DNA from: Deltaproteobacteria bacterium
GTDB lineage: Bacteria; Desulfobacterota; Desulfuromonadia; Geobacterales; DSM-12255
DNA length: 42,428 nt
Assembly: GCA_021849045.1 (NCBI GenBank)
Contig: JAJZTK010000015.1
Span: 1-42,428, forward strand
Direction of reading: 5' to 3'
Positions 23,286 through 31,320 of the stretch are shown here, piece after piece (positions within the stretch are counted from its first letter, which is position 1; every line of letters begins with the position of its first letter). Both the position numbers and the translations under genes were made by a program. The notes under the pieces are model-generated. The model did not search any database. It was not told where the DNA came from and saw only the letters and a list, made by a program, of their open reading frames with translations.

Positions 23286-24656
23286 ATGTACATTGCGGAT
23301 ACCATAGCCGCCATCAGTACCCCGGTAGGGGAGGGGGGCATCGGGATCGTCCGGATATCCGGTCCCGCCTCCCTTCCGATAGCGGAACGGCTTTTTTCGC
23401 GCAGAACCAGCGGTGGCTTTCAGAGCCACCGTTTTTATTATGGGGTGATCAGTCATCCCGATAATGGCGAAATACTCGACGAGGGGTTCTGCGTCTATAT
23501 GCGGTCACCACACTCCTTTACCCGGGAGGATGTGGTGGAGTTGCACTGTCATGGCGGCTATCTGCTCGTGCAGAAGGTGCTGGCCTGCGTGCAGGGCGAA
23601 GGTGCCCGGCTGGCGGAACCGGGCGAATTTACCCGCCGGGCGTTTCTGAACGGGCGGATCGACCTGTTGCAGGCCGAGTCGGTGATCGATGTCATCCGCG
23701 GCAAGACCGACGCTGCCCTTGCCCTGGCGCAGCACCAGCGCGAGGGGCAGTTGTCGCGGGTCATTCACGACTGTCGGCAGCATCTGGTACAGGCGCTGGC
23801 TCTCCTGGAAGCGTATGTGGATTTTCCCGAGGACGAGATAGATACCTTTGACCTGAATCAGATCGCTACCCGCGTGACCGACTCCCACTCCATCATTTCG
23901 CAGCTCCTGGCAACCTACGAAGAGGGGCGGGTGCTCCGCGACGGCGTATCGGTTCTCATCGCCGGCAAGCCAAACGTCGGCAAGTCCAGCCTTCTCAACA
24001 CCCTGCTCAAGGAGAAGCGTGCTATTGTCACCGCCATTCCCGGAACCACCCGCGACCTGATTCAGGAAGTCGTGAATGTCGGTGGCCTGCCGGTTACCCT
24101 CATTGATACGGCCGGAGTGCGGGAGAGCGGCGACCTGGTGGAGCAGGAGGGGGTGCGGCTGACCCTGGAGGCGATACCCCGTGCCGATCTTGTCATCTTC
24201 CTGCTCGATGCCTCACGGCCCTTTGATAATGACGACCGGCAGATTCTGGCAGCCCTGGCCGACAAAAGGTTCCTGACGGTATGCAACAAAGCGGATCTGG
24301 CCCCAGTCATCCTGCTCCCCGACGAACTTGCTGCCAGCGGAACAGTATCTATCTCGACTCGGACCGGCGAGGGGATCGATACCCTCAAGGATGCGGTCAG
24401 CAGCTCTTTTCTTCATGGGCATGCGGTCGACGGCAGGGAGTATGTGGCCCTTTCCAGAGCCCGGCACAGAGACGCCCTTGTCAAATCCGCTGCCGCCCTG
24501 GTAAGATTCAGTGCCAACCAGTCGGCCTGCCTGCCTCCAGAAATTCTTGCCATCGACCTGCGCGATGCCCTGGCTGCAGTGGGCGAGGTCACCGGCGAGA
24601 CAACCCCGGACGAAGTTCTCGACCTGATATTCGGCCAGTTCTGCATCGGAAAATGA
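23286..24656 (+). CDS. mnmE: tRNA-modifying GTPase MnmE
   Basis: MnmE acts with MnmG to install the carboxymethylaminomethyl group on wobble U34 of certain tRNAs. The N-terminal folate-binding domain starts MYIADTIAAISTPVGEGGI. The G domain has G1 GKPNVGKSS (about 227-235), G2 TTRD, DTAGVRES as G3 and NKAD as G4. The C-terminus is the invariant CIGK with the catalytic cysteine. The 456-residue length is normal, and AGGAG precedes the ATG. Confidence 0.98.
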   Translation: MYIADTIAAISTPVGEGGIGIVRISGPASLPIAERLFSRRTSGGFQSHRFYYGVISHPDNGEILDEGFCVYMRSPHSFTREDVVELHCHGGYLLVQKVLACVQGEGARLAEPGEFTRRAFLNGRIDLLQAESVIDVIRGKTDAALALAQHQREGQLSRVIHDCRQHLVQALALLEAYVDFPEDEIDTFDLNQIATRVTDSHSIISQLLATYEEGRVLRDGVSVLIAGKPNVGKSSLLNTLLKEKRAIVTAIPGTTRDLIQEVVNVGGLPVTLIDTAGVRESGDLVEQEGVRLTLEAIPRADLVIFLLDASRPFDNDDRQILAALADKRFLTVCNKADLAPVILLPDELAASGTVSISTRTGEGIDTLKDAVSSSFLHGHAVDGREYVALSRARHRDALVKSAAALVRFSANQSACLPPEILAIDLRDALAAVGEVTGETTPDEVLDLIFGQFCIGK

Positions 24657-24659
24657 TCA

Positions 24660-24675
24660 TGTTCCACGTGAAACA
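24660..24675. promoter_or_regulatory. parS centromere-like site
   Basis: The 16-mer TGTTCCACGTGAAACA differs at one position from the widely conserved ParB site TGTTTCACGTGAAACA and keeps the central CACGTG. It lies in the 115-bp gap between mnmE and mnmG, about 4 kb from the origin, which is where primary parS sites cluster. No parA or parB gene is in this window, so its use is inferred. Confidence 0.85.
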
Positions 24676-24771
24676 ATCGCTGCAACCCGTTGAGAGGCAA
24701 GGCATTACCACTGGTATACAGTGTATTTATAGTAGCCGCTGTGAAACGATGGCTTTGCCGCAGGTGAGACC

Positions 24772-26646
24772 ATGATACTCTATGATCGGACATACGATGT
24801 GATTGTTGTGGGAGCCGGACACGCCGGTTGCGAGGCGGCCCTGGCTGCCAGCCGTATGGGGTGCCGCACCCTGCTCCTCACCATCAACCTGGATGCCATT
24901 GCCCTGATGTCGTGCAACCCGGCCATTGGTGGCCTGGCCAAAGGGCACCTGGTGAAGGAGATCGACGCCCTTGGCGGGGAGATGGGGCGGAATATCGATG
25001 CAACCGGCATCCAGTTCCGTATCCTGAACACGCGGAAGGGGCCGGCGGTCCGGGCTTCCCGGGCCCAGGCCGACAAGCAGCTGTACCGGCTGCGGATGAA
25101 GCGGGTCCTGGAACATCAGGCCAACCTCGATGTGAAGCAGGCTGAGGTGACCGGCCTGGTAGTGGCCGACGGCCGGGCGCAGGGAGTGGACACCAGGGCC
25201 AGGGTCCGTTACCAGGGGACGACGGTGGTGCTTACCACCGGCACGTTCATGCGCGGTCTGATCCATATCGGCCTCACCAATTATCCCGGCGGCCGGGCCG
25301 GCGATCTCCCGTCAATCGGTCTGTCCGATCAGCTGAAGGAGCTCGGTTTCGCGGTGGGACGCCTCAAGACCGGGACCCCGGCCCGCCTGGACGGCAGGAC
25401 CATCGATTTCAACCGCCTTGAACCCCAATACGGCGATGACCCGCCGATCCCGTTTTCTTTTTCCACCGAGCGGATCGACCGTCCCCAGGTTCCCTGTCAC
25501 ATCGCCTATACCAATCCGCGCAGCCACGAGATCATCCGTGGCGGCCTGGACCGTTCCCCCCTGTATGCCGGGGTGATCGAGGGGATCGGCCCCCGCTACT
25601 GTCCCTCCATCGAGGACAAGGTGGTGCGCTTCCCGGAAAAGGAACGGCACCAGACCTTCATCGAGCCGGAAGGGATGGATACGGTCGAGTGCTATCCGAG
25701 CGGCCTGTCCACCTCGCTCCCGATTGACGTACAGTGGGCTTTCTACCGCTCCATCGAAGGGCTGGAGCGGGTGGAGATCATGCGCCCCGCCTACGCCATC
25801 GAGTATGACTACGTCGATCCGGTGCAGCTTCACGCCTCCCTGGAGACCAAGGCGGTCGCCAACCTCTATCACGCCGGCCAGATCAACGGCACGTCCGGCT
25901 ACGAAGAGGCCGCGGCCCAGGGACTCATGGCCGGGATCAACGCGGCCCTGCGGGCACAGGGGAGGGAACCGCTGGTCCTCTCCCGGAGTGAGGCCTATAT
26001 CGGGGTGATGATCGACGACCTGGTCACCCTCGGCACCAGGGAGCCATACCGGATGTTCACTTCCCGGGCCGAGTACCGGCTGCTGCTGCGTGAGGATAAT
26101 GCCGATCTGCGGCTGCGGGAGCATGGCCATGCCGTTGGTTTGGTGCCGGAAGAAGAGTACGGCCGTTTCCTGACGAAGCGGGAGCAGATCGCGAACGAAT
26201 TGGAGCGGCTCCAACAGAGGAAGCTGCTTCCCTCCGGGGCCGATCCGGCCTTTTTGGCCGAGTTCGAACTGGTCGGGCTCCAGAACGCCCTCACCTTTAC
26301 CCAGCTCCTGCGGCGGCCGGACATCGGCTATGAAGAACTTGAGCGCCTGGATGCCGACTCGGCAGCGGTGCCGCCGCAGGTACGGGAGCAGGTCGAGATC
26401 CAGGTGAAGTACCAGGGGTATATCGACCGCCAGCTGGATCAGGTGCGCCGGCAGGAGAGGATGGAGGGAGCGCGGATTCCGGTCGACTTCGATTACAGCG
26501 CATTGCCGGGCATCACGGCCGAGGTGCGGGAGAAACTGCAGCGGTTCCGGCCCGATACCCTGGGGCAGGCATCCCGCATCTCCGGCATCACCCCGGCGGC
26601 CGTTGCGGTGCTGTCCATTGCCCTGAAGGCGAGGAACGGGGCATGA
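24772..26646 (+). CDS. mnmG: tRNA uridine 5-carboxymethylaminomethyl modification enzyme MnmG
   Basis: MnmG (GidA) is the FAD-dependent partner of MnmE. The N-terminus contains the dinucleotide motif GAGHAGCEAA (residues 14-23), and the conserved CNPAIGG, GRLKTGTP and TSRAEYRLLLR segments follow. The C-terminal helical domain binds MnmE. At 624 residues the length is typical. The ATG is preceded by an AGGTGAG site, and the stop overlaps rsmG in an ATGA. Confidence 0.98.
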   Translation: MILYDRTYDVIVVGAGHAGCEAALAASRMGCRTLLLTINLDAIALMSCNPAIGGLAKGHLVKEIDALGGEMGRNIDATGIQFRILNTRKGPAVRASRAQADKQLYRLRMKRVLEHQANLDVKQAEVTGLVVADGRAQGVDTRARVRYQGTTVVLTTGTFMRGLIHIGLTNYPGGRAGDLPSIGLSDQLKELGFAVGRLKTGTPARLDGRTIDFNRLEPQYGDDPPIPFSFSTERIDRPQVPCHIAYTNPRSHEIIRGGLDRSPLYAGVIEGIGPRYCPSIEDKVVRFPEKERHQTFIEPEGMDTVECYPSGLSTSLPIDVQWAFYRSIEGLERVEIMRPAYAIEYDYVDPVQLHASLETKAVANLYHAGQINGTSGYEEAAAQGLMAGINAALRAQGREPLVLSRSEAYIGVMIDDLVTLGTREPYRMFTSRAEYRLLLREDNADLRLREHGHAVGLVPEEEYGRFLTKREQIANELERLQQRKLLPSGADPAFLAEFELVGLQNALTFTQLLRRPDIGYEELERLDADSAAVPPQVREQVEIQVKYQGYIDRQLDQVRRQERMEGARIPVDFDYSALPGITAEVREKLQRFRPDTLGQASRISGITPAAVAVLSIALKARNGA

Positions 26647-27314
26647 TCGGCAGCTGGCAGGAGATCCTGGCTGCCGGGATGTCCGGCATGGGGCGCCCAC
26701 TCGATGCGGACCAGATCGACCGCTTCGCCCTGTTCGTTGACGAACTGAAGCGGTGGAACAAACGTATCAACCTCACGGCCATCACCTCAGACCGGGAGAT
26801 TGTCGTCAAGCACCTCCTCGACTCCCTCACCCTGACGTCCATTCTTCCTTCAACGGGACGGTTGCTGGACATCGGTTCGGGTGGGGGCTTTCCCACCATT
26901 CCCCTTGCCATCGTCCTTCCCGGCCTCTCCATCACCTCCGTTGATGCGGTGGGCAAGAAGATAATCTTTCAAAGACATATCGGCCGGCTCCTGTCTCTGA
27001 CCAACCTCACCGCCATCCATGCCAGGGCCGAAACCCTTGCCGATAGCGATCCGGGCGGGTTCGACTGGATCGTCTCCCGCGCGTTTTCCAGCGTACCGTT
27101 GTTCGCCCGCCTGGCTCTGCCGGTCCTGAAGCAGGACGGCACCATCGTGGCCATGAAGGGGAGGGAAGGGGAGCAGGAGGCGTCAGCTGCTGAATCCGAA
27201 CTGGCCGAAATGGGACTCCGGGTTGACAGGGTGAATACCCTCCACCTTCCGGACGACAACGCCACACGGACCCTGGTCCTTATTCGGAAGGACGGCACGG
27301 GGCGCCCCTCCTGA
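26643..27314 (+). CDS. rsmG: 16S rRNA (guanine527-N7)-methyltransferase RsmG
   Basis: RsmG (GidB) methylates G527 of 16S rRNA with S-adenosylmethionine. The SAM site is LLDIGSGGGFPTIPLA, preceded by the family segment NLTAIT and followed by the conserved SRAFSSV region. The 223 residues match the family. It overlaps mnmG by 4 bp (ATGA), so the two are translationally coupled. Confidence 0.96.
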   Translation: MIGSWQEILAAGMSGMGRPLDADQIDRFALFVDELKRWNKRINLTAITSDREIVVKHLLDSLTLTSILPSTGRLLDIGSGGGFPTIPLAIVLPGLSITSVDAVGKKIIFQRHIGRLLSLTNLTAIHARAETLADSDPGGFDWIVSRAFSSVPLFARLALPVLKQDGTIVAMKGREGEQEASAAESELAEMGLRVDRVNTLHLPDDNATRTLVLIRKDGTGRPS

Positions 27315-27322
27315 GTCTGATC

Positions 27323-27357
27323 TGATGCTTATAGTCCAAAACGATCAAAAAGCATCA
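27323..27357 (+). terminator. Possible terminator hairpin after rsmG
   Basis: TGATGCTT (27323-27330) and AAGCATCA (27350-27357) form an 8-bp perfect stem with a 19-nt loop, followed by a T-rich stretch (TTTATTACGTTTTT). The long loop makes it weaker than a classic terminator. The remaining gap up to 27535 holds a second inverted repeat, GGCAAAA (27422-27428) with TTTTGCC (27441-27447), and the leader of the next gene. Confidence 0.4.
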
Positions 27358-27535
27358 TTTATTACGTTTTTGTGTTAGCGAAGGCTTGGGTGAGGGCTAG
27401 CGCTAAAAAACGGCAAAAAGGGGCAAAATTGCTCGTCGGGTTTTGCCTAAAAAGTAAGCACAAATATGTTTGGGTTGTTGCATGGCTGTTGCTGAGTGGT
27501 AAGCTGTTACTAGCAAATTTCAGGGAGGTCTGTTC

Positions 27536-28264
27536 ATGATGAAAAAAATCATTGCGGGCATCATGCTGCCGGTATTTCTTCTGGCCGGATGCACCACCTA
27601 CAAGAGCCAGTTTGTTTCCTTCCGTCCTCCGGAAGCCTATGCCAACAAGCAGCTGGTCAGCGGCATCGCCATTGGCGGCGAGGCGTATGCCGACGCTGCT
27701 GCTGCCGAGGATGCTTTCGGGTTCGACATCCGCGGTGCCGGGCTGCTGCCGGTCCAGTTGGTGATGAACAACCAGAGCGGCAAGACGCTGGAGATCGTCA
27801 GCGGCCAGACCTTCCTGGTGGATGCCGATGGCCGGTACTGGCAGGTGGTGCCCAACAACACGGCGATCGACCGGCTGGAGAGCTCGACCCAGTTGTCATC
27901 ATTTTTCGGCAAGGGGGCCGGTAAAGGGGCGTTGCTCGGGGCCGCCGGTGGGGCAATCCTCGGGGCGGCACTCGGCATTGTTTCCGGCAAAAATGTCGGC
28001 GAGGCGCTCGGCAAGGGGGCGGCCATCGGTGCCGCTGGCGGAGCGGTCATCGGCGGGGTCAAGGAAGGTACCTCCAGCGAGCGGGAATATCGGATCACGG
28101 ACGATATTCGCGCCAAGGGGCTGGAAGGCAAGGCGATTCCCAACGAAAATCTGGCCAACGGTTTCATCTTCTTCCCCGGCGAGGCCAAGAGCGCCAAGGA
28201 GCTGCGTATCCAGCTGAAAGAGCGGGAAACCGGCCAGCTGCACTCGGTGAGTCTGAAACTATAG
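27536..28264 (+). CDS. Putative outer-envelope lipoprotein with glycine-zipper segment
   Basis: The signal ends in LLAGC, giving a lipidated Cys19. Residues about 120-185 contain two glycine/alanine-rich helical stretches such as GALLGAAGGAILGAALG and AAIGAAGGAVIGG, typical of glycine-zipper membrane-associating segments in lipoproteins. An ordered region with a mixed beta pattern precedes them (about 40-115). GGGAGG lies 7 nt before the ATG. The next gene encodes another lipoprotein 25 bp downstream, so the two probably act together. No specific function can be named. Confidence 0.85.
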   Translation: MMKKIIAGIMLPVFLLAGCTTYKSQFVSFRPPEAYANKQLVSGIAIGGEAYADAAAAEDAFGFDIRGAGLLPVQLVMNNQSGKTLEIVSGQTFLVDADGRYWQVVPNNTAIDRLESSTQLSSFFGKGAGKGALLGAAGGAILGAALGIVSGKNVGEALGKGAAIGAAGGAVIGGVKEGTSSEREYRITDDIRAKGLEGKAIPNENLANGFIFFPGEAKSAKELRIQLKERETGQLHSVSLKL

Positions 28265-28289
28265 GTTAACATGCGAAAAGGAGCGAGCA

Positions 28290-28961
28290 ATGCGTGCACC
28301 ACACCGAAACTGGCTGAAACTGTCGATCGCCGCCGCCTGTGGACTGCTGGCAGCATGCGCCATCATCACGGTGAACGTCTACTTCCCGGAAAAGGATGTC
28401 AAGCAGGCCTACAAGTCGCTTGACGACATGCTCCTCAAGCAGGGCAACGGCAAGGGCGCCACGGATCAGGCACCCGCGCCGCCAGCAGGTGAGACCCCGG
28501 AGACACCCAAGCCCCAGAGCCGCCTGTTGATTCCGGGCTTCTCCCTGGTGGCAGCGGCAGATGCCGCCGAGGCAAACGTTGCGGACGAGTTGGCCGTTGA
28601 ACTTTCCAGCATGCCCGAGGTGCTCAAGGCCTATGATGATATGAACAAGCGGCTTCCCGAACTGAACCGGCTCCGGGACAGCGGGGCGGTGGGCGAAACC
28701 AACCAGGGGCTGGTCTCCATCCGCGACAAGGCAAAAGCGGCGGGCAAGGACGAACTGGTCAAGGCCGAGAACGAAAACCGCAAAGCAGTTATTACCGGTA
28801 TGGCCAAGGCGATCCTCAAGGTGAACAGGCAGCCGGTCACCGATGCCAGGGTGAAGCAGGTACTGGGAAAGGCAGCTGCCACCTATGCGGCAACCAAGCA
28901 GGAGGGGGCGAAGGCAGGGTGGTGGACCCAGCTTCCCAACGGGCGCTGGGTGCAGAAGTAG
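28290..28961 (+). CDS. YdbL-like (DUF1318) lipoprotein
   Basis: A signal ending in LLAAC gives a lipidated Cys23, followed by TVNVYFPEKDVKQAY, a segment shared with the YdbL/DUF1318 family. A low-complexity Pro/Thr/Ala linker (about 55-75) precedes a helical C-terminal domain with NENRKAVITGMAKAILK, also family-like. The extreme C-terminus WTQLPNGRWVQK is distinctive. In other bacteria YdbL-like genes accompany large AsmA/YdbH-like envelope proteins, but none is seen here. AAGGAG precedes the ATG. A bidirectional terminator follows. Confidence 0.82.
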   Translation: MRAPHRNWLKLSIAAACGLLAACAIITVNVYFPEKDVKQAYKSLDDMLLKQGNGKGATDQAPAPPAGETPETPKPQSRLLIPGFSLVAAADAAEANVADELAVELSSMPEVLKAYDDMNKRLPELNRLRDSGAVGETNQGLVSIRDKAKAAGKDELVKAENENRKAVITGMAKAILKVNRQPVTDARVKQVLGKAAATYAATKQEGAKAGWWTQLPNGRWVQK

Positions 28962-29012
28962 GGGAGAGGAACAGGAAAAAAGGAACGAGGAAAAATCGTT
29001 GGCACTGTGACG

Positions 29013-29034
29013 AAGGCGGGAACCTCCCCGCCTT
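29013..29034. terminator. Bidirectional terminator between the lipoprotein and MATE genes
   Basis: AAGGCGGG (29013-29020) and CCCGCCTT (29027-29034) make an 8-bp stem with a 6-nt loop and a short T tract on the plus side. It lies between two converging genes (plus-strand lipoprotein, minus-strand MATE), where a two-way terminator is expected. The core GGCGGG/CCCGCC resembles the terminator after hemE. Confidence 0.7.
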
Positions 29035-29042
29035 TGTTGCGT

Positions 29043-30410
29043 TTAAAGGGGTATGGCGTGCAGGTCGCGACGTTGGTAGCGCCAGGCAAAGGCAGCGGCC
29101 CGGACGAACCAGTCGATCACGAAGACCCCCCAGACCGCATAGAGGGAGAGATGGAGGAGGGAACTGACCACCCAGGCCAGCAGCACCCTTACGCCCCACA
29201 TGCTGAGCAGGGTGACGATGAAGACATAGAAGGTGTCGCCGGTTCCTCGCAGGCTCCCGGCATAGACAAAGGAGAGAGCGAGCGGTATCTGGGCAAAAGC
29301 GACCATCCGGAGGAACACGCACCCCTTTTCGATAACCGCTTGGTCGGAGGTGAACAGGGCCATGAGCAGGTGGGGGAAGGCAAGGAACAAGAGCGCCATG
29401 ATCCCCATGACCAGTACCGCCAGACGAAGCGCCTCCCGGTGGCTGATCCTCGCCCGGCGCAGCTTGCGTGCCCCCAGGGCCTGTCCCATCAGGGTGGCGG
29501 CGGCGATTCCCATGCCGGCGCCGGGCATGAACGAGAGCGACTCGATGGAGAGACCAACCTGGTGGGCCGCATAGGCTGCGGTACCGTAACCGATGATGAA
29601 CTTGGAGTAGAGGAGCTGGCCGGATTGCTGGGCGACCCGCTCCAGGGCCACCGGGTAGCCGACCTGCCAGATCCGGCGGGCCAGAAGGAGGTCTGGTCGG
29701 CCGATTGCCAGGTAATGTCGGCGTAGCGCCTGCCAGAGCAGGTAGAGAAAGGCCAGGCATTCCGAGATGTTGATGGCATAGGCGGCGCCGATAACCCCGA
29801 GCGGGGGGATGCCGAACAGCCCGTAAATGAGCGGCCAGGCAATTGCCACGTGGAGGATGTTTAAGAGCAGCACGCCGGTCATGGGGGTGCGGGTGTCACC
29901 GATGCCGTGCATGATCCCGGACAGTATATTGAGCCCGGCAGTAAAGGCGAACCAGAGGAAGACCAGCCGGATATAAGCGCCGGCATACGCCATCACATCG
30001 TCACTGGCTCCCATCAGACGCGCCAGCTCGGCACCGTAGCGGCCGCCGATCACTGTAGCCGCAAACGCCATGATGCCGCAGATAAGCAGTGCGGCAAAAG
30101 CGGCGCGTCGGGCATCCCGCTGGCGCCCGGCACCCCACAGCTGGGCAATGACCACAGTGGTGCCGGTGGAAAGCCCCCAGAACACTGTCATGACGACAAA
30201 GACCAGCAGCTGTCCCAGCCCTACAGCGGCAATTGCGGCCGCCCCTACGCCGCCGACCAGAAAGATGTCGATAATGGAGACCAGCCGTTGCAGGAGGGAC
30301 GAGAGGAGGACCGGCAGGGAAAGGTTTACCACGTTTCGCCGGATGGAAACAGGTTTGCCCGGATTGCCCACCAGCCGGTTCCGGATTCTTTTGAGTGCCG
30401 CTGCGGTCAT
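29043..30410 (-). CDS. MATE-family efflux transporter
   Basis: The 455-residue protein has about twelve hydrophobic segments arranged as two similar halves. It shows MATE traits such as NLSLPVLLSSLLQ at the start, a first-half GIGDTRTPM and a second-half GTGDTFYVF that mark the internal repeat, and LPGAGMGIAAATLMGQALGA-like packing (seen here as MPGAGMGIAAATLMGQ). MATE proteins exchange Na+ or H+ for drugs or metabolites across the inner membrane. The substrate is unknown. Its ATG lies 1 bp after the stop of the selenoprotein gene, with an AAGGAGGAG upstream inside that gene, so the two form one unit. Confidence 0.92.
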   Translation of the reverse strand: MTAAALKRIRNRLVGNPGKPVSIRRNVVNLSLPVLLSSLLQRLVSIIDIFLVGGVGAAAIAAVGLGQLLVFVVMTVFWGLSTGTTVVIAQLWGAGRQRDARRAAFAALLICGIMAFAATVIGGRYGAELARLMGASDDVMAYAGAYIRLVFLWFAFTAGLNILSGIMHGIGDTRTPMTGVLLLNILHVAIAWPLIYGLFGIPPLGVIGAAYAINISECLAFLYLLWQALRRHYLAIGRPDLLLARRIWQVGYPVALERVAQQSGQLLYSKFIIGYGTAAYAAHQVGLSIESLSFMPGAGMGIAAATLMGQALGARKLRRARISHREALRLAVLVMGIMALLFLAFPHLLMALFTSDQAVIEKGCVFLRMVAFAQIPLALSFVYAGSLRGTGDTFYVFIVTLLSMWGVRVLLAWVVSSLLHLSLYAVWGVFVIDWFVRAAAFAWRYQRRDLHAIPL

Positions 30411-30411
30411 G

Positions 30412-30663
30412 CTACCAGTCCAACTCCTCCTTCATGTTCAGTACAAAATTCTTGGCCCGGCCTGACGGCGCGATTATCCCGTAGGCCATGGCCTCCTTCA
30501 GCTCCTCTTCCGTTGCGCCGGCACTCTTCGCGACCGCGAAGTGCTTCTTCAGTCAGGTGGGACAGCCGACAGCCACGGCGCAGCCGACCCGGATCAACTC
30601 GCGGGTTTTGGTGTCGAGCACCTCGCTATACTCGAAGTCGAGGATCTGCTTGCGGATCTTCAT
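30412..30663 (-). CDS. AhpD-like selenoprotein (carboxymuconolactone decarboxylase fold), in-frame UGA read as Sec
   Basis: The reading frame has 83 codons with one in-frame UGA at codon 37 (30553-30555). Around it the protein reads GCPT-U-LKKH, so Cys34, Sec37 and His41 form C-x-x-U-x-x-x-H. This is the AhpD redox motif CxxCxxxH with selenocysteine in place of the second Cys. Sequence on both sides is in one frame and continues the same helical fold (LIRVGCAVAVG before, ATEEELKEAMAYGIIAPSGR after), so this is not a decayed gene. A SECIS-like hairpin follows the UGA. The ATG has AGGAGG 6 nt upstream. AhpD-like proteins reduce peroxiredoxins or carry thiol redox reactions; that role is inferred. 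AhpD-like selenoproteins are known in other bacteria. Confidence 0.88.
30522..30555 (-). promoter_or_regulatory. SECIS element for the AhpD-like selenoprotein
   Basis: After the UGA, 11 bases precede a perfect 6-bp stem, CTTCGC (30541-30536) and GCGAAG (30531-30526), closed by the loop GGTC (30535-30532). The loop begins 17 nt after the UGA and starts with GG. Both fit published bacterial SECIS rules of a G in the first loop positions and a short fixed distance. The loop sequence GGUC is also present in the E. coli fdhF SECIS loop. An outer pairing of CACT with AGTG is possible with a two-base bulge. Confidence 0.82.
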
Positions 30664-30757
30664 CGGGGCCTCCTGTACATTTGGCTAGCCTTCTGATCAC
30701 ATAGTACCTATCACATTTATCGGCAAAATGACACCAGAAGCGTGCCTGTTTCATCCC

Positions 30758-30786
30758 TTGTCCGGGGCGGGAGGGTGTGCTATAAG
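30758..30786 (+). promoter_or_regulatory. Possible sigma-70 promoter of tadA
   Basis: TTGTCC (30758-30763) is followed after 17 bp by TATAAG (30781-30786). The -10 lies only 9 bp from the chosen tadA ATG, so transcription would begin within a few bases of that codon and give a leaderless or nearly leaderless mRNA. If tadA instead starts at 30841, the leader would be about 48 nt with AAAGGA at 30822-30827. Confidence 0.4.
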
Positions 30787-30795
30787 GCACAGATA

Positions 30796-31302
30796 ATGGC
30801 TCGGGAAAAACGGCAGGTCATAAAGGATGATCTCTACTGGATGGACAAGGCGCTTGCCCAGGCTGCCAGGGCAGGGGAGCGGCGCGAGGTGCCGATCGGG
30901 GCTGTCCTTGTAAGGGATGGCATTGCCATTGCGTATGGCTTCAACCAGCGGGAGGCGAAGAACGACCCGTGCGCCCACGCCGAGCTGCTGGCGATCCGCC
31001 AAGCGGCCAGGAAGCTGAAGAGCTGGCGCCTCACCGGTACGACCCTCTACGTGACCTTGGAGCCGTGCCCGATGTGCATGGGGGCGATTCTGCTGGCGCG
31101 GATCGAACGGCTGGTCTTCGGCTGCTTCGACCCCAAGGCCGGGGCAGCAGGCTCCCTGTACGACCTGACCAACGACCGGCGCTTCAACCACACCGTTACC
31201 GTTACCCCGCGTGTTCGGGAAGAGGAATGCTCCGGTATCCTGAGCAGTTTTTTCAAAGAGCTCCGCCAGCAGAAGAAAGCGGAGCGGGACGCGACCAACT
31301 GA
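30796..31302 (+). CDS. tadA: tRNA-specific adenosine deaminase TadA
   Basis: TadA converts wobble A34 to inosine in tRNA-Arg(ACG). The zinc site is complete: His61 and catalytic Glu63 in CAHAELLAI, and Cys91 and Cys94 in PCPMC. The ATG at 30796 keeps the conserved DDLYWMDKALAQA beginning and gives 168 residues. An alternative ATG at 30841 would cut into this conserved region. A longer upstream extension has no family similarity. The gene is divergent from the selenoprotein-MATE unit. Confidence 0.93.
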   Translation: MAREKRQVIKDDLYWMDKALAQAARAGERREVPIGAVLVRDGIAIAYGFNQREAKNDPCAHAELLAIRQAARKLKSWRLTGTTLYVTLEPCPMCMGAILLARIERLVFGCFDPKAGAAGSLYDLTNDRRFNHTVTVTPRVREEECSGILSSFFKELRQQKKAERDATN

Positions 31303-31320
31303 ATGAAAGAGGAGGCAGCC

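Noticed and set aside
25312-26700. 462-codon open frame opposite mnmG
   Set aside because: Antisense shadow of a secure gene; no family features.
27361-27535. Possible c-di-GMP/cGAMP (GEMM-type) riboswitch before the lipoprotein gene
   Set aside because: GGCAAAA and a hairpin are present, but the conserved GGGACGCAAAGCC-like core is missing.
28837-29760. Pro/Arg-rich open frame overlapping the MATE gene on the same strand
   Set aside because: Compositionally an out-of-frame reading of the MATE gene; MATE repeats and membrane segments support the other frame.
30412-30663. Pseudogene reading of the UGA-containing AhpD-like frame
   Set aside because: Only one stop, at the redox position, with intact frame on both sides, a good ribosome site and a SECIS-like hairpin; decay would not place it so precisely.
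30690-30720. Two ATCACA repeats before the selenoprotein gene as a CRP-type site
   Set aside because: They are direct rather than inverted repeats, so they do not form the TGTGA-N6-TCACA palindrome.
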